In this document: positions 34,920 through 45,571 of the stretch, in pieces | Layout: every line of letters begins with the position of its first letter | How positions within the stretch are numbered: position 1 is the stretch's first letter | NCBI RefSeq assembly: GCF_947172395.1 | Contig: NC_069105.1 | Coordinates: 1,364,001 to 1,428,000 of the forward strand | Direction: 5' to 3' | DNA: 64,000 bases | DNA from: Bicyclus anynana | Taxonomy: Eukaryota; Arthropoda; Insecta; Lepidoptera; Nymphalidae | Notes under the pieces: generated by a model | The model's database searches: none | What the model was told of the DNA's origin: nothing | Seen by the model: the letters and a program-made list of their open reading frames with translations, nothing else | Program-made: the position numbers and the translations under genes

Positions 34920-35118
34920 TATTTTCTACAAGTTAGCCCTTGACTACAATTTCACCTGATGGTAAGTGATGATGCAATCTAAGATGTAAGTGGGCTAATT
35001 TGTTAGAAGGAGGATGAAAATCCACACCCCTTTCGGTTTCTACACGACATCGTATCGGAACTCTAAATCGCTTGGCGGTACGTCTTTGTCGGTAGGATGG
35101 TAACTAGCCACGGCCGAA
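34920..35118 (-). mobile_element. SINE-A, head missing
   Basis: Tail and body are present on the minus strand up to 'TAACTAGCCACGGCCGAAG'. The tRNA-like head is absent. Confidence 0.75.
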
Positions 35119-36240
35119 GAATTTTCCCATGGAAAGAGTGCGTGGCTTTAGATGACTTGCCTCAACGTGACTGTATTGTAGTCAATGGTGACCGCTTCGA
35201 ATATGCCTTTAAGTTTTAAATTGTTGTATAGTTATGTATTAAACTTACACCCTGTAAAAGTGCTAAATGTTATTATCAATAGAAAAAAAATTGATTTTCT
35301 TTGTTACAATATTATATTAGGTACAAATAATTCTAGGGGTAAATCTAGTAAGTCCTAACCTGTGCTACAAATACATTAAAAGCTTTTTATTTTAACCTCA
35401 TTTAAACAGCTATTGTTGTGGTTTGTTACGGAAACAATCTAGTATAAATATTCTGAGTTTCACGAACATTGACGTAGGAATTTTTGTACACATTGTTCAT
35501 TCACTTTCATGACCACACTTTTTGGCCTATTGAGATTGTATGCAAAAGTGATATATATCTATTTTGACTGGAGCAGATCATATTCCATGCCTTATTACTG
35601 AAATAAATCCTTACACATTTCAATTGCGACCGCATTACGCAATAACCCTCCGTCAATAGAAAACATGTCAACAATCATACAATTAATGACCCCATTAAGC
35701 AGTGTTATTATCTTGGGGCGACTTATCAAAACATTAACGTACAGTCGACAACAACGCAAAGGGCCGGTGTAATTGCTGATAGCACGCGCGGCACTTAGCA
35801 CCCCTAATGTTGCATGCACTTAAATGTGGGGCCACGAAACCGGCTGCCTGGAAGTTATCTCAATCAAAGGGCCCTTTTTAATAGTATTTTATAACTAACT
35901 AAAGAAGAAATTGGCCCTGAGTTTGAGTGTTGATTGAAATTAAATAATGAAATAGTTCACCACCATAATTCCGGCAAAAATAATTTCAGTAATTTTGAAA
36001 AAAGAAATATGCAATTGAATTAAATGTATGCATTCTTATTATCGTCTCAAGCTAGAATCGGAAAGCATCAAGGTGCCATTACTGGATCAACTTGATATCT
36101 TTGTTGCATTAAGATGGAGTGTGAATGTGTGTGAAATAGGTACTCTTATATTAAATAAAATATACCCATCTAGTTTGGGTTTAAATTATTTTGTGTTTGC
36201 AAATACACTTGCGCTATATGTATGCATTTAAGGCCTTGTT
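35119..36240. other. Intergenic, no gene seen
   Basis: Unique-looking sequence with two 67-74-codon chance frames. No splice-supported exon is recognised. Confidence 0.35.
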
Positions 36241-36430
36241 ATCTATACTAATATTATTAAGAGGTAAAGCTTGTGGTATTGTAGGGGATAATATATGGAA
36301 CTACTAAATCTATTTTGAAAATCCTTTTACCACTAGAAAGCCATGTTATTTATGAGTGCCATAGACTATATTTCATCCTCGTATTCTCACAGGAATGGGA
36401 ATTACGCGGGTACTTATGGGCGTCGGTTGG
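36241..36430 (+). mobile_element. Helitron, diverged
   Basis: TCTATACTAATATTATTAAG start, GAGGTAAAGC subfamily block, 'GAGTGCCATAGACTATATTT' and 'GGAATGGGAATTACGCGGGT'. The end GGGCGTCGGTTGGT replaces GGCGTCAGCTAGT. Confidence 0.7.
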
Positions 36431-36466
36431 TGTTACACACACACATATTTTTTATTTTAACCTTTT

Positions 36467-38886
36467 TTATTGATAATGGTATAATACTGACTATACCATT
36501 ATCAATAAAGAAATTTCAAGTATTAATTGGGGAAAAATATTTAAAGACAAAACTGCTAATTGTGCTGTTGATACATTTTATGAAATAATCTATGGATTTA
36601 TTCGCAAACACATACCATCTAAAACTATAAAATCTAACACTTTTCCCGTCTGGTTTAATTCCGCTTTGATCAAAATATTTAAAAATAAGAAAAAGGCATG
36701 GATTAAGTGGAAAAAATATAATAATATATCTGATTATGAAGTATTTAGTATCTTTAGAACTAGGTTTAAAGTTGAATCTAAAATCCGCTATGATGAATAT
36801 ATGAATTTAGTCGAACACAGTATTAAAATTAATGTGAACTACTTTTGGCAATACTTCTCGAACAGGAAAAATGGTCTATCCATACCATGCAATGTATTTT
36901 ATAAAAATGAGACAGCAAGCAGTCCTACTGGAGTTTGTACGATATTCTCAAATTTTTTCCACTCTGTGTTTGTATCATCAGATCTCACTGATGATTTTAA
37001 TTTAGAAGATATTACACAAGGTAGTGATAACGTTTCGTGTGATGTTATAAACCAAGTAACTATTACTGTTGAAAATGTACTGCTAGGACTAAAAAAATTA
37101 GATGTAACAAAGGGATCTGGGCTAGATAATATTCCACCAATCTTCTTCAAATCAACTGCTGATACAATTTGCAAACCATTGTGCATATTGTACAGCATGT
37201 GCCTTCAACAAGGCACATTCCCTACAAAATGGAAGATGGCACGAATAGTACCAGTGCACAAAGGAGGATCTAAGAAAGATGTGGAAAACTATCGCCCAAT
37301 TTCTATATTACCTGTGCTCGCTAAACTTTTCGAAAAAATTATACACAACGCCATTTATCGTACAATTCACAAAATTATTATACCACAGCAACATGGTTTT
37401 GTTCTTCAGCGATCCACGGTAACAAACCTCCTGGAATTCACCTCTAAATTATTTGAAAGCTTAGACAACAACAGACAAACTGATACTATATACACTGATT
37501 ATCAAAAGGCATTTGATAGGGTAGATCACAAAATGTTGCTTGTAAAACTAGCTTATAACGGTATACGTGGTAATTTATGGAGATGGTTTAAATCGTATAT
37601 AACAAACCGTACTCAGAAAGTGGTTATTAACGGTTATGAATCAGACATAGTTGTGATTACGTCCGGTGTTCCACAAGGTTCTATCCTAGGACCTCTATTA
37701 TTTATCATTTTTATCAATGACATTTATAAATGCTTTGTCCATAGTAACATTCTACTATACGCCGATGACCTTAAAATATTTAAAACTATCGAAACGCCGG
37801 ATGATCATCACAACCTTCAAGCTGACTTAGATAGATTTACAGAATATTGTTTGAGAAATAAACTTAGTTTAAGCCTAAATAAATGTAAATATATCACTTT
37901 TACGAAGAAAAAATTTGTAAGTAACTTTAACTATTCGCTCTGTGGTGTTAGTCTCGAAAAAGTTAATACTATCAAAGATCTTGGAGTTACATTAGACTGT
38001 AAACTACACTTGGACATACATATTGAAAACATTATAAATAAATCATATAAAATGTACGGATTTGTAATGAGAGCAAGCAATAATTTCAAGAAAGCATCAA
38101 CATATGTTCATCTGTACAAAACACTAGTTCGTTCACAACTAGAATATGCTGTTGCTATTTGGAACCCTCATTATGAAAAATATGTTAAGAGCCTTGAAAC
38201 TGTTCAGAAAAAATTCTTAAGGACTATGCACTACAAATGTACGAGAAACCGCTTATCCTATGACCAACTTTTAAAAAGATATAAACTGCTCGACTTAAAA
38301 TCAAGACGTAAGCAATTGGAAGTCATGCTTTTATACGATCTGTGTCACAATAAATATGATTGTACAGCTTTAACGCGTAAACTCTGCTATAGTGTGCCAT
38401 ATAAAATGCGTGCACGTAGTGGTCGCGAACATCGACTGTTTGCAACTACTAGGTGCCGCACAAATGCAGGTAAACGGTCACCAATAGTAAGAATGACACA
38501 GACGTATAATAAGCACTTCAAAAACATAGACATTTTTGCCAGTCGAGTAGGTACTTTTAAAAAGTTGGTCATCGGTACACTTAAAAGCGATTAATAATTT
38601 TGCTATTTTTTTATATACTTTAATTTTTATTGTACTTGTGTCATTTCTTTTTTTGTTTTTTTTTTTTTTTTCATTATTTTCTTTTCTTTGTATAAAAGCA
38701 CTTTTTTAGATAATTTAATTTGAATATCATTTTTATCAGCCCCATCTACATTTTGTATAATTACTCGTGGATAGAGATGTGGGTTGTGTATGCAAACTAT
38801 TTGTTTTTAAATTTTTTGTAATATATATTATTGTACACAACTGTTTTCGATCCCAAATAAATAAAATAAAATAAAATAAAATAAAT
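36467..38886 (+). mobile_element. 5'-truncated non-LTR retrotransposon (LINE)
   Basis: Contains a long open RT frame, a short 3' UTR (38595-38855) with a T17-type run, an AATAAA at about 38857 and a (TAAAA)n tail to 38886. The endonuclease half is missing. At the 5' junction 36467-36483 is a perfect inverted copy of 36492-36508, separated by 8 nt. Downstream it abuts a SINE-A fragment. Jockey-superfamily (Jockey/CR1-like) by motif style. Confidence 0.85.
36477..38594 (+). CDS. LINE reverse transcriptase, 5' truncated, open frame
   Basis: The frame is open from a stop at 36474 through TAA 38592-38594 (about 705 codons). The usual ATG-less reading starts inside the protein, so no true start is present. 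It would copy the LINE RNA into DNA at a nicked target. In order: a linker with INWGKIFKDKT and WFNSALIKIFKNKKKAWIKW (36520-36720), the spacer before the polymerase; RT fingers VPVHKGG...ENYRPISILP (about 37250-37310); FVLQRSTVTNLLEF; palm YTDYQKAFDRVDH (about 37490); SGVPQGSILGPLLFIIFIND (about 37660-37720); catalytic YADD at 37758-37769; LSLNKCKY; DLGVTLD; thumb and C-terminal tail with LEYAVAIWNPH. Catalytic aspartates D (TDYQKAFD) and DD (YADD) are intact and there is no internal stop or frameshift, which points to a fairly recent insertion. Without the N-terminal endonuclease it cannot mobilise itself. Confidence 0.85.
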   Translation, partial: WYNTDYTIINKEISSINWGKIFKDKTANCAVDTFYEIIYGFIRKHIPSKTIKSNTFPVWFNSALIKIFKNKKKAWIKWKKYNNISDYEVFSIFRTRFKVESKIRYDEYMNLVEHSIKINVNYFWQYFSNRKNGLSIPCNVFYKNETASSPTGVCTIFSNFFHSVFVSSDLTDDFNLEDITQGSDNVSCDVINQVTITVENVLLGLKKLDVTKGSGLDNIPPIFFKSTADTICKPLCILYSMCLQQGTFPTKWKMARIVPVHKGGSKKDVENYRPISILPVLAKLFEKIIHNAIYRTIHKIIIPQQHGFVLQRSTVTNLLEFTSKLFESLDNNRQTDTIYTDYQKAFDRVDHKMLLVKLAYNGIRGNLWRWFKSYITNRTQKVVINGYESDIVVITSGVPQGSILGPLLFIIFINDIYKCFVHSNILLYADDLKIFKTIETPDDHHNLQADLDRFTEYCLRNKLSLSLNKCKYITFTKKKFVSNFNYSLCGVSLEKVNTIKDLGVTLDCKLHLDIHIENIINKSYKMYGFVMRASNNFKKASTYVHLYKTLVRSQLEYAVAIWNPHYEKYVKSLETVQKKFLRTMHYKCTRNRLSYDQLLKRYKLLDLKSRRKQLEVMLLYDLCHNKYDCTALTRKLCYSVPYKMRARSGREHRLFATTRCRTNAGKRSPIVRMTQTYNKHFKNIDIFASRVGTFKKLVIGTLKSD

Positions 38887-38888
38887 TA

Positions 38889-39190
38889 TCCTTTACAAGT
38901 TAGCCATTGACTGCAATCTCACCTGATGGTAAGTGATGATGCAGTCTAAATTTCATAATTCATAATTCTTTATTTGCAAATTGTTAAATACAGATCTTGA
39001 TACAATAAATTTGGCATACAATTTGCTACAAAATAGCATGCAAATTTTAAAATAAAAGATAAAAATAAGATTTTTAAAATAAGATGAAAGCGGGCTAACT
39101 TGTTAGGAGGGGTATGAAAATCCATACCCTTTTTCGGTTTCCACACGCCATCGTACCGGAACGCTATCTCGCTTGGCTGTTTATTTATAC
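38889..39190 (-). mobile_element. SINE-A split by a nested insertion
   Basis: 38889-38948 is the SINE-A tail and 39084-39190 continues its body on the minus strand ('TCGTACCGGAACGCTA' etc.). The two halves flank the fragment at 38950-39083. Confidence 0.7.
38950..39083 (-). mobile_element. LINE 3' fragment nested in SINE-A
   Basis: 'CATAATTCTTTATTTGCAAA' at the left is a typical reversed LINE 3' terminus. It interrupts the SINE-A body at TCTAA/AAGATG. 'TAAAATAAGAT' at the right junction may include a short target duplication. Confidence 0.5.
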
Positions 39191-39310
39191 TACAGAATTC
39201 GAGAAAATTTAGGCTAACATTCCGCTTTAGGAGGGGTATGAAAATCCATACCCTTTTTCGGTTTCTACACGCCATCGTACCGGAACGCTATCTCGCTTGG
39301 CTATTAATTT
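39106..39310. repeat. ~125-bp tandem duplication of SINE-A body and flank
   Basis: 'AGGAGGGGTATGAAAATCCA' through 'CGGAACGCTATCTCGCTTGG' is repeated, including the adjacent flank 'GAGAAAATTTAGG', so duplication followed SINE insertion. Confidence 0.75.
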
Positions 39311-39561
39311 AGACTAGAGAATTAGAGAAAATTTAGGTAAAATTCCGCTGGTTCAATGGCCCGCGAGTTCATCGCTCTTACAGAACCCATTTCCGGTACA
39401 AGTCCTCGAGTCGAATGTCGGACGTATTTCTAGATACCGCTCGTTATATCTGATTACACAACTAATCCGCGCTACATTAGTACGTAAAGATTAAAGGCTA
39501 TAGGTATCATGTGTTTTAAATGGTTAATTAGTTTTAGTGATTATTATTTATAACTAACCGT
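39311..39561. other. Intergenic, no gene seen
   Basis: Nothing recognised. Confidence 0.3.
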
Positions 39562-39889
39562 GAGCCGTGATAGCCCAGTGGATATGTTATCAACCCATAT
39601 TCGGCTCACTGCTGGGCTCAAGTCTCCTCGCAGAATGAGAGGGGTTAGGCCAATACCACGATGGCCCAATGCGGATTATTAGACTTCACACATGCAGAGA
39701 ATTAAGAAAATTCTCAGGTAGATATGCAGGTTTCCTCACGATGTTTTTCCGTCACCATTTGAGACACGTGATATTTAATTTCTTAAAATGCATACAACTG
39801 AAAGTTGGAGGTGCATGCCCCGGATCGGATTCGAACCCACACCCTCTAGAATCGAAGGCAGATGTCATCTCCACTGGGCTATCACGGCC
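39562..39889 (-). mobile_element. SINE-B with an inverted copy of its own head at the 3' end
   Basis: 39587-39889 is a near-complete SINE-B on the minus strand. At its 3' boundary 39562-39586 reads GAGCCGTGATAGCCCAGTGG then ATATG, the plus-strand head of the same SINE. Its head and its tail extension are therefore complementary over ~24 bp. Confidence 0.8.
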
Positions 39890-40572
39890 CTTAGTAGGTA
39901 TATACCTAATTTATTTTTTATTTATGTTTAGGATTATGAAAAAAATATTAGAATATTTCTCAAAAGAAAAAAGAATAGCTCAAGGATAAATCAGCGGGCG
40001 GTCTCTGGGGAGAGCCGCGAAAATCGCGAAATCGTCGCAAATGAAATGTCCTACTTCTAAGCATATAACACACCTACTTCAAACGTTTTACATACATACG
40101 AAATTCAATTCTACTTCCATGTTATTAACGTTAAAAATCGCATGTTAAATTCTTAGCTACAACTGCCACGCGTAAAATATATTCGGGGAAAGCAAATTGT
40201 TCCTCAAATATAGTGCAGAAACTGAGACTCGCTCTGGAATACAGGAATAGGGAAACGGGGAAACGGGGAGGTGGTTAATGGTGATAATATCAGCAGGTAA
40301 ATAAGAAAAGGGGTTTTCGTGGTTTCTTTGTTGCTGACGGTAATTCTTTTATTTTTATGTAAAGGAGGTAAAATAGAATACATTAGGTAAAGCCTGTGCT
40401 AACAGTGATGTTTGAATTTATGTTTCTGCTTTTCATAATAACATTCTGGTAGATTTTTTTTTAATATATATATTTTTAATATTACGAAAATATTTACATC
40501 ACATATTGTTATTATTGATGGGTTAATAGTTAGTAGTTAATAGTTAACAGTTGATTGATGGATTATATTAAC
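39890..40572. other. Intergenic, no gene seen
   Basis: Unique-looking; short GTTAATAGTTAGTAG-type tandem repeats at about 40520-40550. Confidence 0.35.
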
Positions 40573-40762
40573 CCACAAGCGGACGCCCGTGACTTCGTTC
40601 GCGTGAAATTTAGTTTTTCACAAATCCCTTGGGAACCATGGATTATTCCGGGATGAAAAGTAGCTTATGCAGGGTATTATATATCTAATATATATGTTGC
40701 TGCGTTAAGGAGTAACGAACATTCAAACAAACATCCATAATAACTTTCGCGTTTATAATACT
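40573..40762 (-). mobile_element. Helitron (second subfamily)
   Basis: On the minus strand the 3' end GCGAACGAAGTCACGGGCGT-CCGCTTGT is at 40573 and the 5' end GTATTATAAACGCGAAAG at 40762. It directly abuts the next Helitron. Confidence 0.7.
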
Positions 40763-41100
40763 ACTAGCGGACGCCCGCGACTTCGTCCGCGTAAAAATCG
40801 ATGTCAACTATCAACCCCTATTTCACATTCTATTTTGCAAGTTTTATAACTTATACCTAATAAATAGTCCACTTATCATTTTACGTTTACAAATGTTCCT
40901 AGAAAAATTAAGGACTTTCCCTACAAACTTTCTACCCCTACTTCACCCATTTCTGATTTTGTTTTCGCGACAAAAAGTATCCTATTATCCTTCTACGTAT
41001 TATGGTCTCAAATCGTCTTAAGTATAATTTGAATTCATTCTGTAGTTTCAGCGTGATGCACGGTCAAAAAAAAGGCAAACAGACAGACAAAAAATAGAAA
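40763..41100 (-). mobile_element. Helitron (second subfamily), tandem neighbour
   Basis: Terminal hairpin GCGGACGAAGTCGCGGGCGT-CCGCTAGT at 40763. The body has 'CAACCCCTATTTCA' and 'GTTTCAGCGTGATGCACGG'. The 5' end is unclear. Confidence 0.7.
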
Positions 41101-41109
41101 ATAGGCTTC

Positions 41110-41365
41110 AGTATCGATCTCCTACCTCTACCCTACTCCTACCCTACCCGTACCCTAACTGTATCCTACCCCTACCCTACCCGTACCCCACCCTACCCGT
41201 AATCTTCCCTTTCCCTACCCCTAGGAACGGGGTAGGCCATACCCCTACCCTACCCCTAACCTAGGCATACACTCCCCTACCCTGCCCTACCCCACCCTAC
41301 CCCTACCCTACCTTTACCCCTACCCTACCCTTACACAACTCCTACCCTACCTGTACCCTACCCTA
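41110..41365. repeat. (CCCTAC)n minisatellite
   Basis: About 250 bp of degenerate TACCCTACCC and CCCCTACCCT units, interrupted by GGAACGGGGTAGG. A shorter version lies inside the Helitron at 48844-49170, so the array probably grew from Helitron-internal sequence. Confidence 0.85.
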
Positions 41366-41384
41366 CTCTAAATAGAGACTTCTA

Positions 41385-41540
41385 TGCTAAAATATAATCT
41401 CTGGATCTACTGGACCGATTTAGAAAATTCTTTTACCAGTAGTAAGCTACGTTATTTGCGAGTGTCATAGGCTATGTTTGATCCCCATATTCACAAGGGA
41501 ACGGGAACTACTTAATTGAAAGCGCGGGGCGTCATGTAGC
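41385..41540 (+). mobile_element. Helitron 3' part
   Basis: 'GGACCGATTTAGAAAATTCT', 'GAGTGTCATAGGCTATGTTT' and 'GGGAACGGGAACTAC', then GCGGGGCGTCATGTAG. Diverged. Confidence 0.65.
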
Positions 41541-42051
41541 GGAATTTCTGCGTCTTTTAGAAATTTTGTATTATCTCCGAAACTATTTAACTAATTAACA
41601 TACTATAAAGCGCAAATCTTATCTCCATAATATCCTTGTGATTATTAAATAATTTATTTTGATAAGGATTTAAGTTAAGTAGCATAAATAATGACGCAAA
41701 CCTAAGTATATGAAATTAATAATTTTTAAAACACAAAAGGTACTATATCTGCTAATATATAGAAGATAGATATATGGCGTCGCGGATTTTTTTGTAGAAC
41801 TTCTAATGATACATGAAGCCTCTATACATTAATTTCAATTTTACTCAATGGTTAAGGCAGCGCATGCGAAAAAGTCTGCTTAAGAGGATTTTCGATCCGA
41901 CCTGTATGACAAAAACTGTGTTAACTCGGCTAATATATATGATACCTATATAAAATATAATTTTTGAAATCGGACCAGTAGTTCCGAAGATTACCCAATT
42001 TAAAAAATGTGACAAACTTACAAACTTTACCTCTTTATAATATTAGTATAG
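41541..42051. other. Intergenic; weak tRNA-like and Helitron scraps
   Basis: 41850-41900 has an A-box-like 'CAATGGTTAAGGCAGCG' and a weak B box. 41960-42050 contains 'ATCGGACCAGTAGTTCC' and 'ACCTCTTTATAATATTAGTA', Helitron pieces. No gene. Confidence 0.35.
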
Positions 42052-42080
42052 AATAGATATAGATATAGATATAGATATAG
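42052..42080. repeat. (GATATA)n microsatellite
   Basis: Five tandem TAGATA-type units at the 5' terminus of a Helitron scrap. Confidence 0.8.
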
Positions 42081-42124
42081 AAGTATAGATTAGGATAGGA
42101 TTAGATGCGGATAAGGCCTGATGG

Positions 42125-42975
42125 TGACTTTTTAACCGACTTCCAAAAAGGAGGAGGTTCTACGTTCGGCTGTTTTTTATGTATGTCCAGCGATAATTCC
42201 GTCAATTATGGACCGATTTTGAAAATTCTTTTTTTGTTTTGTAGGGTTTACTTCCAGGGTGGTCCCATTTTTTTCATGTCAGGATCTGATGATGGCATCC
42301 TGGAGAAATTGAGGGGAACTTTCGAAAGTTGTAGAGACGGCTAGTACGTTTGTTAGTGTTTCCATAAGGTATTTTAAACCACTACAACTTTATGAAGGTT
42401 TGGAGTTGGTCTGATGATGGAGCCGAAACACAGACGATGGAACTCGTCAAGGATTTACAGCAGTCACCTTTTGTTTGGGCTTGATTAATTTGTATTGATG
42501 AGTACTTTCCACCTATATGGGTTGTGACTGTATTAAGGGTCTGGTGATGAAGACGAGGGACAGTGAAGAGAACTCCTCAACGGTTTACAGTAGCTACCTT
42601 GTGTTTGGACTTGATAAATTTGTATTGATGAGAACTTACCACCTAGGTGGATTGTGGCTGTATTAAGGGTCTGATGATGAAGACGAGGGACAGTGAAGAG
42701 AACTCCTCGACGGTTCACAGCAGCTACCTTGTGTTTGGACTTGATAAATTTGTATTGATGAGAACTTTCCACTTAAATAGGTTGTGACTGTACACACGCA
42801 GTGGGTATGCTAACACTAAAAATAAAAAAATAAAAATTTTAATAAAAAAAATTCAACCGACTTCCAACTCAAAATATAACTTTAACTAAAAAGCAAAAAA
42901 TAACATCCTACCTATGTGCTACCTTCTGATCAGTTTGAAGGCGGTGCCAAGCCAGTGTCGTGTTTTAATTAAAGC
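42125..42975 (+). mobile_element. 'ACCGACTTC' interspersed element, copy 2
   Basis: Begins TTTTTAACCGACTTCCAAAAAG and includes three ~130-bp sub-repeats (about 42410-42790; marker TTTGTATTGATGAG) and then AAATTCAACCGACTTCC. Its distal end is the left arm of the fold-back 42832-43157. Confidence 0.65.
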
Positions 42976-43157
42976 TGTTTCTGGAATAACCACAGAAATT
43001 TTGTAGTTTAAACGTATTTAATTAAAACATCACTGGCCTGGTACCGCCTTCAAACTGATCAGAAGGTAGCACATAGGTAGGATGTTATTTTTTGCTTTTT
43101 AGTTAAAGTTATATTTTGAGTTGGAAGTCGGTTGAATTTTTTTTATTAAAATTTTTT
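42832..43157. repeat. Long fold-back: ~140-bp inverted repeat
   Basis: 42832-42975 and 43018-43157 are complementary almost throughout: TTCAACCGACTTCCAACTCA, 'CTACCTTCTGATCAGTTTGA' and AGGCGGT.CCA.GCCAGTG on both arms, with a ~42-nt spacer. It is the 3' part of the 'ACCGACTTC' element joined to its own reverse complement. Confidence 0.9.
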
Positions 43158-43334
43158 AATACAGGGTTTTTACCCAGTGGAAGCTCTAGTCCCCACTTAT
43201 AACATTATCTAATTGTAGCCTAACACATTTATGTACATACGAATAAAAATATACGAAAATAAAAATATACGAGTATAGTAATACATATAGTATAAGCCAT
43301 CAATTTAGGTACAAGTTTAATGAAACGGTACAAG

Positions 43335-43556
43335 TTTGGCTGATGGGAGGCTTCGGCCATGGCTAGCTACCACCCTACCGATAAAGACGTACCGCCAAGC
43401 GATTTAGCGTTCCGGTACAATGTCGTGTAGAAACCGAAAGGAGTGTGGATTTCATCCTACTCCTAACAAGTTAGCCCGTTTTCATCTTAGATTGCATCAT
43501 CACTTACCATCAGGTGAGATTGTAGTCAAGGGCTAACTTGTAAAGAATTAAAAAAA
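43335..43556 (+). mobile_element. SINE-A, head missing
   Basis: From GGCTGATGGGAGGCTTCGGC to 'CTAACTTGTAAAGAATTAAA', with the complete 3' half. Confidence 0.8.
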
Positions 43557-43599
43557 TAAGCCTCCAATTTAGGTACAAGATTCGTGAAACAGACATAAT

Positions 43600-43890
43600 G
43601 CAAAGAGTATAATGCATAATGCAATTCTTGATTTTTTTATAAATTTTAGTTATCCCTATACAAGAAATAATTACGTAACATAGAGATTATCAAAATTCTG
43701 AATGACTTCAATTAGCAGTTACGACTTTTAAAACGTTTAATGAAACAGATTTATTGCATGTAACATGATGCATAATGCAATTCTTGATTTTTTTATAAAC
43801 TTTATTTATCCATAAACCATAAATAATTACTATCATAGAGTTTCTCAAAACTCTGAATGACTTCAATTAGCAGTTACAAATATTAAACAA
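43600..43890. repeat. ~154-bp tandem duplication
   Basis: 'GCATAATGCAATTCTTGATT' and 'GACTTCAATTAGCAGTTACRA' occur twice at ~154-bp spacing with moderate divergence. No coding sequence. Confidence 0.75.
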
Positions 43891-44904
43891 ACTCTGTGCA
43901 GTGTCTTTGCAAGCCAGATTCTATTCAGAGAAGCTGGTAAGAAAATCAGAAGTTAGCAACGACTACCAATAAAGATTTGGAAGGCGTATTTTCCACTTCA
44001 CAAACTCATCGTAGATATAATAACTCTGCATTAGAGCAGCTTGCATCGATGAGTTATATAGCCATAAACATTATTTGTTGCCCGTAAGAAATTGCAACAC
44101 TGTCCGAAGCCCAAATGGTAATCAATAACTCAAAAGGTGTTACCTAGGCTTTATAATAGCTTTATACTAGTATTACGATGCACCTCCATTATATTTTGTA
44201 ACCAACTTTATTTATTACCCAAATACTATGATCCTATTACATACGACTCTATTTGTGTTATTAATAGAGTTGAGATTTGTTTAGGCATTGTTTTGTAACG
44301 GCAAATTTATGTCTGTAGATCGCATACAGCCTGGTTCTCATGGGAGCACTGTAAAGCCAAACAAGGAAGTTATCGGTCCAAATAGTTTTTGTTCAAAATA
44401 AGGTTTATGGTTCGTAAAATAACTGTCTATAGATAAGTATCGCTCCACCCAGTTATAATTGAGAACGCTGCACTCGAAATTGTTCTTTTTTTTTTGACGT
44501 ATGATTAATATTTTGACATAATTTTAATTGACATGTGTGTTTGACATAATTTTAATTGACATTTTAAAATTTAATTGGTAATAATTACTTGACTTTGCAC
44601 TAAATTTAACATGGTTTAATAATTTTGACAGTATATATTATGACTATTATTTTATTTTATCTGTCACAGTAGTTTTGAGTTAGATTTGTCATAATCATTA
44701 AATCTTAAAATGTTAAATTATATAAGCTATTACATATATTTTCTTTTTTATCTGTTTGCTTTTAAATTAGGATTATACATAGTCTATTTAAATTTTTCAT
44801 ACACCAAATTATTATGGTAGAAATTATCAGGGTCTTATTATAATTAAGTAATCTTTGTAAACCTGCTTTCTGATGCATAAATAAATTATTATTATTATTA
44901 TTAT
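43891..44904. other. Intergenic, no gene seen
   Basis: Contains a short duplication 'TTTGACATAATTTTAATTGACAT'-like at 44510-44560 and ends in a (TTA)n tract before the RTE copy. Confidence 0.4.
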
Positions 44905-45503
44905 TGACGAATACATATACCTAGGACATATGATCCAGTTAGGTAGGTCCAATTTCGAGAAAGAGGTGAACCGTCGAATCCAACTCGGCTGGGCTGCATT
45001 CGGGAAACTTCGTCTTTTCGTCCGAAATTCCTCAGTGTCTGAAGACAAAAGTCTTCGAACAGTGCGTGTTGCCAGTGATGACCTATGGTTCCGAGACTTG
45101 GTCGCTAAATATGGGCCTCATAAGAAGGCTCAGAGTCACACAGCGGGCGATGGAACGAGCTATGTTAGGAGTATCCCTGCGTGATGGAATCAGAAATGAG
45201 GAGATCCGCTGAAGAACCAAAGTCACCGACATAGCTCAACGAGTTGCGAAGCTGAAGTGGCAATGGGGGGGGCACATAGTTCGAAGAGCCGATGGACGTT
45301 GGGGCCCCAAAGTGCTGGGATGGCGACCCCGCGCTAGTAAGCGCAGTGTTGGCCGATCCCGACCAGGTGGACTGACGACATCAAACGAGTCGCAGGGATT
45401 CGCTAGATGCAGGTGGCTCAGTATCGTGATGTTTTAAGTCCCTATAAAAGGCCTATGTCCTGCAGTGGACGTCCATCGGCTGATATGATGATGATGATGA
45501 TGA
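44905..45503 (+). pseudogene. RTE LINE, longest 3' copy, frameshifted
   Basis: Encodes the RTE reverse-transcriptase C-terminal region: EYIYLGHMIQLGRSNFEKEV, RRIQLGWAAFGKL and then (after a -1 shift near 45063) VLPVMTYGSETWSL, RRLRVTQRAMERAMLGVSLR, DGIRNEEIR, stop, RTKVTDIAQRVAKLKWQWGG, HIVRRADGRWGPKVL. Frameshifts and an in-frame TGA show it is dead. It ends GTCCTGCAGTGGACGTCCAT-CGGCTGATATGATGATGATG. Confidence 0.85.
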
Positions 45504-45571
45504 AGATAAGTTCTGCAGATTGTAGTTATAATGCAATTTATTTTGCTACAAAAAATACATATAAATAGTTT

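Noticed and set aside
36899..37198. Minus-strand ORF within the LINE
   Set aside because: Antisense of the reverse-transcriptase frame.
44930..45184. 84-codon plus-strand ORF as a host gene
   Set aside because: It begins in frame with RTE reverse transcriptase and runs out of frame after a shift; it is a LINE remnant.
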